Assembly (NCBI GenBank): GCA_025667525.1
Contig: JANFOE010000193.1
Location: 2,046,001 to 2,110,000 of the forward strand
DNA from: Glebionis coronaria
Taxonomy: Eukaryota; Streptophyta; Magnoliopsida; Asterales; Asteraceae
Reading direction: 5' to 3'
DNA length: 64,000 nt
Of this stretch, positions 23,601 to 36,850 are shown in pieces (the stretch's first letter is position 1; every line of letters begins with the position of its first letter). A program made the position numbers and the translations under genes. The notes beneath the pieces are model-generated. The model searched no databases and was not told the DNA's origin. It was given only the letters and a program-made list of their open reading frames with translations.

Positions 23601-26215
23601 AATTCATCAATAAATACCTCCTAAAGTTTCAGATAACATAAACATCTTTTAGTATATTCATATTAGGTTCTTTCTAGATTATAATATCTATGACTAATTC
23701 ACAACCATTCATGGTATAATTTTAAGTCTAAATGCAGGATATGGTCATCCACCAAGAATTATTTAGATCATTTTTGATAATCAACACCTTATCTTTTAGG
23801 GGAATTCTACTCGAGTTCCCATCAATTAAGACAATGTCGTCATGTCATAATCAATCAATCCATTCTACTGGCACCATCAACTTTCCAGTTTCATTGCCGT
23901 CGATAAGATGTGAACTTCTCAAAAGACTAATAATAACTCATAATCCTTCACAAATTCAGGGATATTAGGATACACAACTACTATTAAAAGAGTAAGGTCA
24001 ACGCATAATCTATGCGAGAGAATTTCAAATCAGATCCAGACGAAAACATTTAACGAGTATGAATATATCCCATGTTTTCATAATTTGAGTACGCATTCGA
24101 AAGCTCCTCGGATCGTTACCCAGGTCATTCAAATGAAATCAAATCAAAAGAAATGATAAGAACGTCAATACATCCAGTCGGGTATCAACACTCGGTAATC
24201 AGATACTTTTCTTAAGAGTCTCACTCCGGGAGAATTGGACAAGAAAGAATTGTCAATTGTTAAATAAGACAATTTCCACAAATGTGTAAATTTGACTCAT
24301 AAGAATAGATGATACAGGCACATATGTAGGTGTTCCTATCAATATGTCCCTATTTTTCACTTCTTGCAGATCTCATAAAATTTAATATTTCACAACTTCA
24401 ACGAAAATGCAGTGTTTATTAATCAATTTTATGGTGACTACTAATCAGTCTTGCATGGTCCCTTCTAAATTGTATGTAGGCGCGCAACTATATACAATTT
24501 CAAGATTAACGATGCAATACTCAGTTCGTCAAAATTTTATCATCATATTTATAATAAAAACATTTTCATGCTTAATCCTTAAATAAGAATCAAAAATAAA
24601 TTTGCAAAGATTTTCTTTGTTATGAAAACATTTAAGTTTTTCCAAGGTGTTTTATAAACAACTTCATTTCGATAACGATTATTTATAAGACTCACTTTGA
24701 ATAATCCTTATAGTGATGAAAATTCAATTTTTCTCAAGTAATATTGTTTCAACTTATAAAAACAATGAGTGATCTGCAAAAGAGTGATGAAAAGTTGTTC
24801 ACCAAGAACTAACTACGATATGATAGGAAATGAGCTTAGCCAAATAATCATGAGGTTCATGACCTCGATGGCACTCAAAAAGATTAATCCACAATGTAAC
24901 TCAAATCAAGATGAGTACTTGTTCAATGGTTGCATCACTAATGCGAGCATTAGGAAGAAGCAATAAAGATAGATAACATCGATACATGTAGGATTTAGCA
25001 ATCAAAGGTAGTCTTTTCATTAATCACAAACAAGTCAAAATTGTACCGTAACACATTACGTGTCACTATGTCTTACAATTCTCAGAACTCATCCTACCAA
25101 CTGATATCTCAGTTAAGTTAGAGATTTTTAAAAGATACCACAATGAATACTAATCTACAAGAGTCATTAGGTTTTCCACATGTCCCAGAAGATCCATTGG
25201 TCTCAATTCAGAAGAAGATTTCTTCAATTTATTTATTGGACACTAGGCATCCTTGTCAGTGGACAATGGCCTAGGAACAACCCTTAACACGAATCAACAA
25301 TCAATTAAAACCTTATAATTCAATCACATGGCTCAACAACTTCTTCTTACAAATTTTATATTCCATACAAGTTAAATTTTACTTTATTCAAGTTTTCAAT
25401 CAACTTATACTCAATTCGATATCCTACCTCATATTCCAATACTTTCAATCTTATTCTTAGATCTTAAAAGGGCAATAAAAGCTCGATATGATCAACACTT
25501 AATTCCAATCCTATAGCTCTTACAAAAACAATTATCAAATGAGTCACTAGTATGAAATGACTCATACATTCAATTAGACTTCTCGGAAAAGTACTAGTGG
25601 CATGAAGCTTTTGGGTAATGGTTCTAATGACAGCCTCAAGTGCAACATTCACCCTTTCGATTTCAATTTAAGAATTGGATGACAACGAATCAGATGACAT
25701 CTTTCTAGGTGGTAACGTTTTGTCAAACTCCACTCTATAAGAAAAGATCGTCATGACATCGATATCAGATTTAATCCCGCCAATTCTTCTTCAATATCAC
25801 AATCAACTAATATCTACATTTCTACGAATATCAACCATTTTTTGGGATCATAAATATCCACAACTTGGTTTAGATCTAGGATAGCTAGAATTCCTACGAG
25901 AATAGCTTCGATTAATTTACTAGGGGATTTAGGGTTCCTTGTGACAATCTACGTCGTATAAATAACTCGTATAAATATCAAAATAATCATCAAACAATCA
26001 TGTAATCAAATTACATCATATATATAATCCAAGTTATATATATATATATTAAAATAACACTTCTCAGTCTGGCCTTGTCGGTAACTCAGGAATTCTTCGG
26101 CACCGTTATAGTCAAAAGATTTTTAGACATTTTTAGAAAAATGTTTATAGTTAAAAGATTTTGAAATGTTTTATTCAAAACCTTGGTTTTAAAAATCTTT
26201 CGTTCTCTATAACGA
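23601..26215 (-). pseudogene. Element A gag to protease region (decayed)
   Basis: By position, and by alignment with B 32300-34900, this is leader, gag and protease. No zinc knuckle or protease active site is readable in a frame longer than about 80 codons. The gag start region near 25840 (minus strand, ATGGTTGATATTCG) matches B's ATGGCTGATATTCG at 32679. Nothing else supportable is seen. Confidence 0.5.
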
Positions 26216-26216
26216 G

Positions 26217-26229
26217 AGCTCTGATACCA
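26217..26229 (-). other. Primer binding site of A
   Basis: On the minus strand TGGTATCAGAGC(T), three bases after the 5' LTR end (26233). It is complementary to the 3' end of initiator tRNA-Met except for the last base. Confidence 0.85.
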
Positions 26230-26291
26230 AACTGTAACACCCCCAAATTTATACAAATCAATACAGCGGAAGACTCGATGTATTGCCTGAC

Positions 26292-26315
26292 TAACGAGAG
26301 CTTTGATACCAAACT
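26292..26315 (-). repeat. PBS-like duplication inside the A 5' LTR
   Basis: TAACGAGAGCTTTGATACC and the next bases copy 26210-26233 (TAACGAGAGCTCTGATACC) with one change. The flanking GTATTGCCTGACT resembles LTR sequence elsewhere. The left LTR has a different sequence here (TGGTGTTACGGGATAGC). Confidence 0.7.
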
Positions 26316-27451
26316 CACATCATAGACAACGCATAAGAATCGCGTCGTTTAATAATAAAAGCATTTCCATTCATAAATATCAAATTTACATAGGTCCCAA
26401 GTCATATTATTTCATACAAAGTTTTACAAAGAATTTGAATGGAAATTTGTTGTTTAAGTGCGGGCCATGAATTCTTGTTGTCTTCCCGAGAATTACCTTC
26501 AAGTACCTGAGATAAAACATGTTAAAAGAAAAGGTCAGCGATAACGCCGAGTGAATTCATAGAGTTTAATAAACCATCAATATAATATCGGTATAAAATT
26601 ATTACCGAGAATCATTTTGTACAAATCATTTTAATAGGCCATAGAATAGCCAAAGTCATTTTATACAAATCCTTATCGAAAATTATAATATAGGCATTTG
26701 CCTTAAAAATCATTATACGAGCCAATGTCGTAAAAACATCATACAATACGTTTGATAACGTTGTATAGATTAAATAAAAACCGTTATATGAATATGGTTA
26801 TATAAAACCAAAACACGAACATAATATCAATAGTATGACCCCGTATTGCTAGTCAGGCAATACATCGTAATTCGGTGCGTATAGTAGTATTTCGTTAATT
26901 TGGATTATTATAAGTCGTATGACATTGTTACCTTACTACAACAAACAACGGGTAGCTAACCCGATACTCAATTTGCCCATCTAAATTAGTGTGTCGTCAC
27001 AAAGGTCATGCTATGGAAATCTTCTCATACATAAATTCGCTTACCAATCAATGTGGCACGACTGAGATCAACCGTCAAGGCGCGAACTGGGGTGATCGTC
27101 CCCAAATAGTACTATTATATGCATAAGCGTCTACCGAATCCCGGTAGTTCACAATTCATGCTAATGGTACTTTTAGTGACATAACCTAACTTTAATAATC
27201 CATTTTATTTCATCTATCGGGTCCTTTAATCATTTATCGGGTCATACAATCATTCGGGTCCAAATCAATAAACAAACAATCGGGACAAATGGTTTCCTAT
27301 TTTATAAAAACTAACATGTTATCTCCCTCGCGGGTTTATAAAGCATTTCATAAAAACATTTAAAAGAGTGTGAGGCTATGAACTCACATTGATGTGGGAA
27401 AGCGGGTTATCGGCAATTCGGACGTATGGTACGTGCTTCAATCACGGAAAC

Positions 27452-28690
27452 CTAGACAAATAATACTCGTCTTAGAATCATGTCCAATGACTTTATAAAA
27501 ATAACAATTATGTATACATATGATGATTATATATATATTATGATCAAGTGGGTTTACATATTCTCGTTTACTCATTTTAGTGTTATGTGTCGATAACTTT
27601 TATACTAGTTTACTAGTTTTACCTATTTACGTGTTTTAGGTCCAATAAGCCTATTATAAGTTCATTAACTTGTATTAATCCATTTCATACTTATATTATC
27701 AGTAGTTATACTTTATGTGTTGGGCCCAAATAGGTTAAGCCCAATAATAAGTTCATAAGTGTTTTAGTCCATTTTGTTGTTTTATTAATCCAATAACGTT
27801 AATTTAACCCGTTAATGTTCATATGTTATATAGTTCGGGTTTTATCGGTTTTTACTTGTTATACATGTTTATATATCAGTATATAAGTTTTATAAAGTTC
27901 ACATTAGATGGGTCCAACCGTCTAAGTTTTATTTAACAAAAACGTTAATTTTACGGTAATAGCCGAAAAAGTCGTAAAAATCATGTTTATAGTTTTATAA
28001 CATATAAAACTTATCAAATTACCATTTTTATAAAATGTATCATTTATTTATCATTGTACATATTTATATAAATGTATTATATAAGTTAGTGGGTTTTATT
28101 TCACATTTTATACTATTTTTATTTGAGTGCTTATATAATACTATTATACTTTAATTTCCAAAATCTGATTTTTATTCTCATGTTCACCAAAACTGCCATA
28201 TCTAGAGTTCTATATGGAGATAGAAGCTCAAATTTTTATGAAATAAACTAAATGATATGTGCTCCATTTAACTCTTTTATAGCTACTGTTGAATCATCCT
28301 CTAAGTATTTTCTAAAAATCGTCCAAAACAGTAAACTCAGATTTGTACTTTAAACTTGTTTTGATCATATCTCACTCATTACAATGATTCCATTGCATGA
28401 CCAACTCTCACATGTGTACAAGACTCATAGCTTACTGTATATCAATCTATTCAAGTCATTTTACCAGTTTACCATATGATTCTTTACTGTTTTATACAGC
28501 CATCTAAATTAAGCAAGATTTTAACCTTGTTTCTTATACTTTTTCATCTTTTTAAGCATGTTTATCAACACCAAATCCCCACACAATATTTTTAATCATC
28601 ATTCATCATCATATACATATACATAAGTAAACGAAATACAAGATTACATAATCAAAAATAACAAGAAGATGAGGAGAACAATCTTTATAC
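27452..28690 (-). other. Candidate leader intron 1 in A LTR
   Basis: On the minus strand: exon ...CATGGTG, donor GTATAAAG, acceptor TTTGTCTAG, exon GTTTCCGTGA. A branch-like TTCTAAG lies about 20 nt before the acceptor. Both LTRs of B read CATGGTG directly joined to GTTTCCGTGA (near 31090 and 38690). The missing interval is therefore exactly a GT...AG unit. The left LTR of A has the same unit (7877 to 19947), split by D. Confidence 0.6.
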
Positions 28691-29672
28691 CACCATGATG
28701 ATGTAGGTTGTGATCAAAACATGGATTTTGATGGAGAAACTTGTGGATAACCAAGACCGTCTTCAAGACCACCAATCTTCATAAACTCCTTGTGGAAAAT
28801 CAGCCCTAATACTCCATGGAAACTCCTCCTTGGATGTTAAAACTTGCACCAATCTTCCTCTTTTTGAATGGAGATTAACATATGTAAGTTATAATATATG
28901 TTTGTGGTTAAATTTGGATCAAATGGGTATTTTGGGGTTGTTTTTAGACGGCACAAATGGAGGAGGAAGAGAGAAATGAGAGTGTTTGCATGAGTGGAAA
29001 TGATACTAGTGGTTTGTGTTGGATGGTTTTGAGGTAAGTTAGCTTACAATGTAAGCGTAAGACATGTGTAGTGAACTTTAGCTTACACTTGACACATAAG
29101 TGGTGTGGTAGCTAAGTTAAGGCCGGTTTTGAGTGGGGGTGGGACAAGTGTCCCACTTGTCTCATCCCCATTTATTTACGGGTACTCCTCGATTCTAGTT
29201 TCCTCGATTTGCGTGCCGTCGGCTCGTTTTACGAAAAACGTTTTTATAAATTATGAATCAACGGCACAAAACGAATCTAATAAAAATTGTTTCATCAAAA
29301 ACGGAGTTCGAAAACGTAAATACGTAATCCTAAGGTTTCCGGTTTAGTCGTAAAGGACGTTTAATTAAAATCGTAAGTCCTAATCTCTTCTCGTAAATTT
29401 GTGAGTTTATGAACTAACTTAAATTTAAAACTCCAAAATAATATTCACGGATAAATTTATTTTCTGAAATGTCGGACTGTCACCAAAACGGTGTATGTAA
29501 ACGTAAGCACGTAACGTAGAATCCTCCGGTTTAGACGTAGTCGATGCTACTTCAAGACGTAAATCCAAATTACTTCCCAAAAATAAGTGAGTTCATAATA
29601 TAACATTTAAAATAATATTTTCGAATAAATATTGAGAATAAAATATCAATCATAAATTGACGGATTGTCACA

Positions 29673-30102
29673 CATACCACAGACCCGTCAGGTGGAATTC
29701 CAAATCGATTTAATCCCAGGAGCTGTACCAGTAGCTAAAGCTCCATACCATTTAGCACATTCTGAAATGAAGGAATTAGCAAAACAACTTCATGAACTAT
29801 CTAACAAAGGTTTCATCAGACCTAGTTCCTCACCATAGGGAGCTCCAGTCTTATTTGTCAAAAAGAAAGATGGTTTATTCCATATGTGTATTGATTACAG
29901 AGAACTAAACAAGTTGACTATGAAGAACCATTACCTACTTCCATGAATTTATGACTTATTTGATCGACTCAAAGGATCAAGTGTGTACTCCAAGGTTGAA
30001 TTAAGATCTGGGTACCATCAGTTTAGGGTTAGAGAAGAAGATATTCCAAAGATAGCGTTCGAACTCGTTACGGTCATTAAGAATGAGAGGTTATGCCATT
30101 TG
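29673..30102 (+). pseudogene. Element C RT N-terminal part (relic)
   Basis: Begins with the right CATAC copy and continues C's linker (Arg-Gln-Val-Glu-Phe) into RT: IDLIPGA, an [12 protein letters not shown] stretch, [22 protein letters not shown] and [17 protein letters not shown] replaces the Trp codon at about 29837, another stop lies near 29945, and the frame shifts near 30058. It breaks just before MPFG, which resumes at 39889 on the far side of element B. Confidence 0.85.
30098..30102. repeat. Target site duplication of B, left copy
   Basis: ATTTG, repeated at 39889-39893; RT's Phe-Gly-Leu-Thr-Asn-Ala motif is restored across the element. Confidence 0.9.
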
Positions 30103-32279
30103 TGTGACAATCCGTCAATTTATGGTTGATATTTTATTCTCAAATATTATTTAAAAACATTATTTTAATGTTATATTATGAACTCAATTATTTTTGGGAA
30201 GAAATTTGGATTTACGTTTAAATCTTGAAGTAGCATCGACTACGTCTAAACCGGAGGATTCTACGTTACATGCTTACGTTTACATACACCGTTTTTGGTG
30301 ATAGTCCGACATTTCAGAAATAAATTTATCCGTGAATATTATTTTGGGATTTTAAATTTGTGTTGGTTCATAAACTCACAAATTTACGAGAATAGATTAG
30401 GACTTACGTGAATAATTTAACGTCCTTTACGACTAAACCAGAAACCTTAGGATTACGTATTTACGTTTTTGAACTCCGTTTTTGATGAGACAATTTTTAT
30501 TAGATTCCTTTTGTACCGTTGATTCATAATTTATAAAAACGTTTTTCGTAAAACGACCCGAGGGCACGCAAATCGAAGAAACTAGAGTCGAGGAATACCC
30601 GTAAATTAGTGGGATGAGACAAAACAAGTTTTGCCCCACCCCACTAACATGGGACAGCCAAAACTATGACTCAACACCATGAGGTGTCAAGTTTGTAGCT
30701 TACAAGTTACACTTGTAACTAGCTTAACTTGTAAGCTACAACAAACCATCAAACCACTAACTTCAAACCATTTACTTCATTCTACACATGCAAAACTCAC
30801 ACACTCCTCTCCTCTCTCTCTAAAATTTGTCCAACAATCACCAATAACAACCCTCATTTGATCTATTTTAGCCATAAAATCATGTGTTATACATACACAT
30901 GATGATGCTCCTTTGAAACCTTGAAGATTGGAGGTGATTCTAACATCCAAGGAGGTGATTTGGTGATGTTCAAGGGCTGATTTCTACAAGAAGTTTACAA
31001 GTATTGGTGGTCTTGAAGATTGGTGTCGATCTATCACAAGTTTTGCCATCAAAAATCCAAGCCTTGATCATAAACTACTTAATCATGGTGGTTTCCGTGA
31101 ATGAAGCACATACCGTACATCCGAATTGCCGATAACCCGCCTTTCCACATCAATGTGAGTTCATAGCCTCGCTCTCTTTTAAATGTCTTTATGAAATGTT
31201 TTATAAACCCGCGAGGGAGATAACATGTTAGTTTTGATAAAATAGGACACCATTTGTCCCGATTGTTTGTTTATTGATTTGGACCCGAATGATTGTATGA
31301 CCCGATGAATGATTAAATGACCCGATAAATGAAATTAAATGGATTATTAAAGTTAGGTTATGTCACTAAAAGTCCCATTAGCATGAATTGTGAACTACCG
31401 GGATTTGGTAGACGCTTATGCATATAATAGTACTATTTGGGGACGATCACCCCAGTTCGCGCCTTGACGGTTGATCTCCGTCGTGCCACATTGATTGGTA
31501 AGCGAATTTATGTATGAGAAGATTTCCATAGCGTGATTATTGTGACGACACGCTAACTTAGATGGGCAAATTGAGTATCGGGTTAGCTACTCGTTGTTGG
31601 TTATAGTAAGGTAACAATGTCATGCGGCTTATAATAATCTAATTATCGAAATACTGCTATACGCACCAAATCACAATAAATTGTCTGACTAGCAATACGG
31701 GGTCATATTATTGATATTATGTTTGTGTTTTGGTTTTACATAACCATATTCATATAACGGTTTTTATTTAACTCTACACGACGTTATAAAAACGTATTGT
31801 ATGATATTTTTACGACATTGGTTCGTATAATGATTTTGAAGGCGAAAGCCTATATTATGATTTTTGATAAGGATTTGTATAAAATGACTTTGGCTATTTT
31901 ATGGCCTATTACAATGATTTGTAAAAATTATATACCGATGATATATTAATGGTTTTACTAAACTCTATGAATTCACTCGGCGTTATCGCTGACCTTTTCT
32001 TTTAACATGTTTTATCTCAGGTACTTGAAGGTAATTCTCAGGAAGACAACAAGAATTCATGGCCCGCACCTAAATAATTATTTCCATTCAAATGCTTTGT
32101 AAAACCTGTATTAAATACAATGACTTGGGATCTATGTAAATTTGATATTTATGAATGGAAATGCTTTATTATTAAACGACGCGTTTTGTATGAGTTGTCT
32201 ATGATGTGAGTAATGTGCTATCCCGTAACACCAACTAGTCTTCCGCTGTATTGAGTTGTATAAATTTGGGGGTGTTACA
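30103..32279 (+). repeat. 5' LTR of B
   Basis: 2,177 bp, TGTGACAATCCG to GGGTGTTACA. It retains the candidate intron 2 (GTGAGTTC at 31155 to TATCTCAG at 32020) but not intron 1. Relative to the 3' LTR it lacks about 19 bp near 31928. Confidence 0.92.
31155..32020 (+). other. Candidate leader intron 2 in B LTR
   Basis: Donor CAAT|GTGAGT, hairpin arms CCTCGC (31167) and GCGAGG (31211), branch-like CTGAC near 31990, T-rich tract and acceptor ATCTCAG|GT. 866 bp; the 3' LTR copy is 38747-39629. Confidence 0.5.
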
Positions 32280-32282
32280 GTT

Positions 32283-32295
32283 TGGTACCAGAGCT
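32283..32295 (+). other. Primer binding site of B
   Basis: TTGGTACCAGAGC, shortly after the LTR end; an initiator-tRNA-Met complement with one internal change (TACC for TATC). Confidence 0.8.
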
Positions 32296-32678
32296 CTCAT
32301 TATAGAGAACGAAAGAATTTTAAAACTAAGGTTTTGAATCAAACATTTCAAAATCTTTTAACTATAAACATTTTTCTAAAAATGTCTAAAAATCTTTTGA
32401 CTATAACGGTGCCGAAGAATTCCCGAGTTACCGACAAGGCCAGACTGAGAAGTGTTATTTTAATATATATATATAACTTGGATTATATATATACATATGA
32501 TGTAATTTGATTACATGATTGTTTGATGATTATTTCTATATTTATACGAGGTATTTATACGACGTAGACTGTCACAAGGAACCCTAAATCCCCTATTAAA
32601 TTAATCTAAGCTATTTCTGTAGGAATTCTAGCTATTCCAGATCTAAACCAAGTTGTGGATATTTATGATCATAACAAA

Positions 32679-34900
32679 ATGGCTGATATTCGTAGAAATG
32701 TTGATATTAGTTGATTGTGATATTAAAGAAGAATTGGCGAGATTAAATCTGATATCGATGTCATGACGATCTTTCCTTATAGAGTGGAGTTTGAAAAAAC
32801 GTTACACCTAGAAAGATGTCATTTGATTCGTTGTCATCCAATTCTTAAAATGAAATCGAAAGGGTGAATGTTGCACTTGAGGCTGTCATTGGAACCATTA
32901 CCCAAAAGCCTCATGCCACAAGTACCTTTCCGAGAAGTCTAATTGAATGTATGAGTCATTTCATACTAGTGACTCATTTGATAATTATTGTTGTTAGAGA
33001 TATAGGATTGGAAATTAAGTATTGATCATATCGAGATTTTATTGCCCTTTTAAGGTTTATGAATAAGGTTGAAAGTATTGGAAAATGAGGTAGGATATCG
33101 AATTGAGTATAAGTTGGTTGAAACTTGAATAAAGTAAAATTTAACCTGTATGGAATATGAGATTGATAAGAGGAAATTATTAAGTCATGTGATTGAATTA
33201 TAAGGTTTTAATTGATTGTTGATTCGTGTTAAGGGTTGTTCCTAGGCTATTGTCCACTAACGAGGATGTCCAGTGTCCAAGAAATAAATTGAAGAAATCT
33301 TCTTCTGAATTGAGACTGATGGATCTTCTGGGACATGTGGAACACCTAATGACTCTTGTAGATTAGTATTCATTATGGTATCTTTTAAAAATAATCCCTA
33401 ACCTAACTGAGACATCAGTTGGTAGGATGAGTTCTTGGAATTGTATGACATAGTGACACGTAATGTGTTACGGTACAATTTTGACTTGTTTGTGATTAAT
33501 GAAAAGACTACCTTTGATTGCTAAATTCTACATGTATCAATGATATCTATCTTTTCTTGATTCTTCCTAATGCTCGCATTAGTGATGCAACCATTGAACA
33601 AGTACTCATCTCGAGTTGAGTTACGTTGTGAATTTTTCTTTTTGAGCGCCATCGAAGTCATGAACCTCATGATTATTTGGCTAAAGCTCATTTCCTGATA
33701 TATTGTAGTTATTTCTTGGTGAACAACTTTTCATCACTCTTTTGTAGACCACTCATTGTTTTAATAAGATAAAACAGTATCCCTTGAGAAAAATTGAATT
33801 TTCATCACTATAAGGATTATTCAAAGTGAGATTTATAAGTGATTGTTATCGAAATGAAGTTGTTTATAAAACACCTTGGAAAACTTAATTGTTTTCATAA
33901 CAAAGAAAATCTTTGTAAATTTATTTTTGATTCTTATTTAAGAATTAAGCATGAAAATGTTTTTATTATAAACATGATGATAAAATTTTGACGAACTGAG
34001 TATTGCATCGTTAATCTTGAAATTGTATATAGTTGCGCGCCTACATACAATTTGGAATGGACCATGCAAGGCTGATGAGTAGTCACCATAAAACTAATGA
34101 ATAAACACTACATTTTCTTTGAAGATTGTGAAAGAATAAATTTTATGAGATCTGCAAGAAGTAAAAAATAGGGACATAGTGTTAGGGACACCTACATATG
34201 TGCCCGTACTATTTATTCTTCTGAGTCGAATTTACTCATCTGTGGAACTTGTCTTATTTGACAATTGATATTCCCTTCTTGTCTGATTCTCCCGTGGTGA
34301 GATTCTTTGGAAAAGTATATGATTACCAAGTGTTGATACCCGACTGGATGTATCGACGTTCCTATCATTTCTTTTGATTTGATTTCATTTGAATGACCTG
34401 GGTAACGATCCGAGGAACTTTCGAATGCGTACTCAATTAATGAAAACATGGGATGTATTCATATTCGTTAATGTTTTCGTCTGTATCTGATTTAAAATTC
34501 TCTCGCGTAGATTATGCATTGACATTACTCTTTGGATGATAGTTGTGTCTCCATATATCATTCAATTTGCGAAGGATTATGAGTTATTATTAGTCTTTTG
34601 AGAAGTTCACATCTTATCGACGACAATAAAACTAAAAAGTTGATAGTGCCAGTAGAATGGATTGATTGATTATGACATGACGACATTGTCTTAATTGATG
34701 GGAACTCGAGTAGAAATACCCTAAAAGATAAGATGTTGGTTATCAAAAGTGATCTAAATAATTCTTGATGGATGTCCATATCCTGCATTTAGACTTGAGA
34801 TTATACCGTGAATGGTTATGAATTAGTCATAGATCTTGTAATCTAGAAAGAACCTAATATGAATTTATTAAAAGATGTTTCCATTATCTGAAACTTTAGG
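32679..34900 (+). pseudogene. Element B gag to protease region (decayed)
   Basis: A likely gag start is ATG 32679 (Met-Ala-Asp-Ile-Arg-Arg-Asn), soon followed by a stop. Beyond this the frame is broken throughout and no zinc knuckle or protease motif can be read. It aligns with 23600-25840 of A. The end, near 34905, runs into an RT-linker-like LPRLFP stretch. Confidence 0.55.
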
Positions 34901-35430
34901 AGGTATTTGTTGGTGAATTACCTAGACTTTTTCCATTAAGGAAATTTGAAATTGGTATTGATTATATTCCTGGTGCTGCAAATGTGGCTTGTGCACTGTA
35001 CGTCAGCACCATCTGAATTAAAAGAATTACCGTGCAACTGAGAGAGTTGTCGGAGAAAGCTTTTATTCTACCAAGCTCGTCATCATGAAGAGCTATGGTG
35101 TTATTATTTCTTATATTTATTGATTACCGTGAACTAGGTAAATTGACGATTAAAAATCTATATCCACTACCCAAGATGATAGATTTGTTCGATCATTTAC
35201 AAGGTTCTAGCGTACGTTTTAAATTAGATCGACGGCATGGTTATCATCAACTTCGCGTCCGCGAAAAAGATTATCTATTCCAATCACTACATCCAAAACT
35301 TGTAATGAACATTATGAGTTTCATGTTATGTGGTTTGGATTGACCAATGCACAAGTAGCATTCATAAATTTGGTGAATCACGTGTGTAGGCTGTAATTTG
35401 ATAAATTCATGCTTGTGATCATTAAGGACC
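34901..35430 (+). pseudogene. Element B reverse transcriptase relic
   Basis: Readable pieces include [61 protein letters not shown] and, after a frame change, a [13 protein letters not shown] part. It shares with A the frame-shifted stretch after GYHQLR. The FxDD catalytic motif is not in an open frame, and an in-frame stop is seen at about 35083. Confidence 0.8.
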
Positions 35431-36399
35431 ATTTGTTTGTTTATAAGAAAAAGAATGAGTTAATAATTAGTTATAGACTGCCCTAAATTGGCCGAACAAT
35501 GAAAACTTATACCTTGAGTATTTAACATGTGATGAAAGACTTAATCCTTTACTTAAATGACCGTGTGATTAATAAGATAATAGAATCTATATTGACTCTT
35601 CAAAAAAATTAGAGCCATTTGAAACTTTGGGTTTTACCAAAAAGAAAGTGCAAAAATGTTTTGACAAATGTTTTATCAAAAGAACTTTTGAGGGATTATT
35701 CCCTTATACCCAGAACATTTAACTAAGCTCCTGTTTAGGGGTAAATGTTTGTGTATACCTCAAGACAACCTAAGAGGGATTGAGGAAACCGTTAAACCAT
35801 GACTTAAAAATTTAAAACGACAATTTTTGCTTTTCAACTAAGAAATATTTTACCAAAGAATAAACGAAGGTTTTTCGAACATTTACGGATCTTACTAATT
35901 ATTTCTGATAAATCAACAAAATTTTTTGTTAATTAAATTCAAAGTTATTTTGAACATTTTTATATAATTGGACAAATTTAAAAACTTTTTGCGTTTACGT
36001 TTCATAAAAACTTAATATTTATTGTTAATTTACGTGTAATATTTATTGATGCTTTAAACGTCGGATTGAGCAAAACTGATAAAAATAATAGTTGAGATAG
36101 AACTAAGACTTAGAAAGTATGAAGGAATAATTTCTTAATAAATACGGTCATGATATTTATTTCATCAGGAAAGGTGAATATAGATACCGACGCATTATGT
36201 AAAAAGGATAAAGAACCAATTAGGATGTGTTACTTAGTAATGATTGTGCAAAATAAATTGCCGAGCAATTTAAAATATAGCTGATGCTTGTAAAAATAGA
36301 AAAAACAAAAAAGGGGATAATATAGATAATAAAAAGGGGTTCGCGGCTAATGTGAACCATCAGAATTGAGAAGCCGATGGCGTTGAATGTTTTAAAGGC

Positions 36400-36850
36400 T
36401 GCTTGTCGTTTCCTGAATATAGAGGATTTTGAGATTTAGTCATATTGAAGTCTCGTAAGTATAAGTATTCCATTCATGTAATTTCTGACTAAATGTATCT
36501 TTATCTGAAGAAGTTGTACTAATGGCAAATTATGAAGGCAGACATTGCCTCATACATTAGTAAACGTCTAGCTATTGCAAAGGTCATCATCTGAATTTGA
36601 TTCGATTTGGGTCATCGTCGACAGACTGACCAAATATGCTAATATCATTCCTATTACTGATATATTCTTGATGAAGAAATTGACTCTTTTGTATTTAAAG
36701 GAGTTGTGTAAACATGGTGTGCCTGTATCGATCATCTCTATCAAGATCCTCGCTTCGCATCGAATTTCTAGAGATTTGCTTAGAAGTCATTGAGAACGAA
36801 TCTTGATGAGAGTACTGTGTACCACCCCAATCGAAGGGACGAGTTAAAGT
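36400..36850 (+). pseudogene. Element B integrase relic
   Basis: Includes SRKYKYSIHV- and MKADIASYIS-like pieces of the HHCC finger, then [22 protein letters not shown] and LCKHGVPVSIIS of the core. The second catalytic Asp region is altered (SIKILASH in place of SDRDSCFAS) and the [10 protein letters not shown] motif is degraded. No active integrase could be made. Confidence 0.8.

Larger units (their letters stand above)
6658..29672 (-). mobile_element. Element A: decayed Tekay-type LTR retrotransposon, hosting element D
   Basis: On the plus strand it starts TGTAACACCC and ends GATTGTCACA. The target duplication CATAC is at 6653-6657 and 29673-29677. LTRs: left 6658-8723 plus 19546-20927 (split by D), right 26233-29672. 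Internal region 20928-26232 reads on the minus strand with a tRNA-iMet-type PBS next to the right LTR and domain relics of gag-pol. It is the same family as B: shared ends, PBS, PPT context and the same decayed pol. Without D its length is about 12.2 kb. Confidence 0.88.
26233..29672 (-). repeat. Right LTR of A (5' LTR)
   Basis: 3,440 bp uninterrupted. It is longer than B's LTR (about 2,180 bp), mainly because of a 1,239-bp segment at 27452-28690 with GT...AG ends. Near its minus-strand 3' end a second PBS-like copy has been patched in (26292-26315), absent from the left LTR. Confidence 0.9.
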
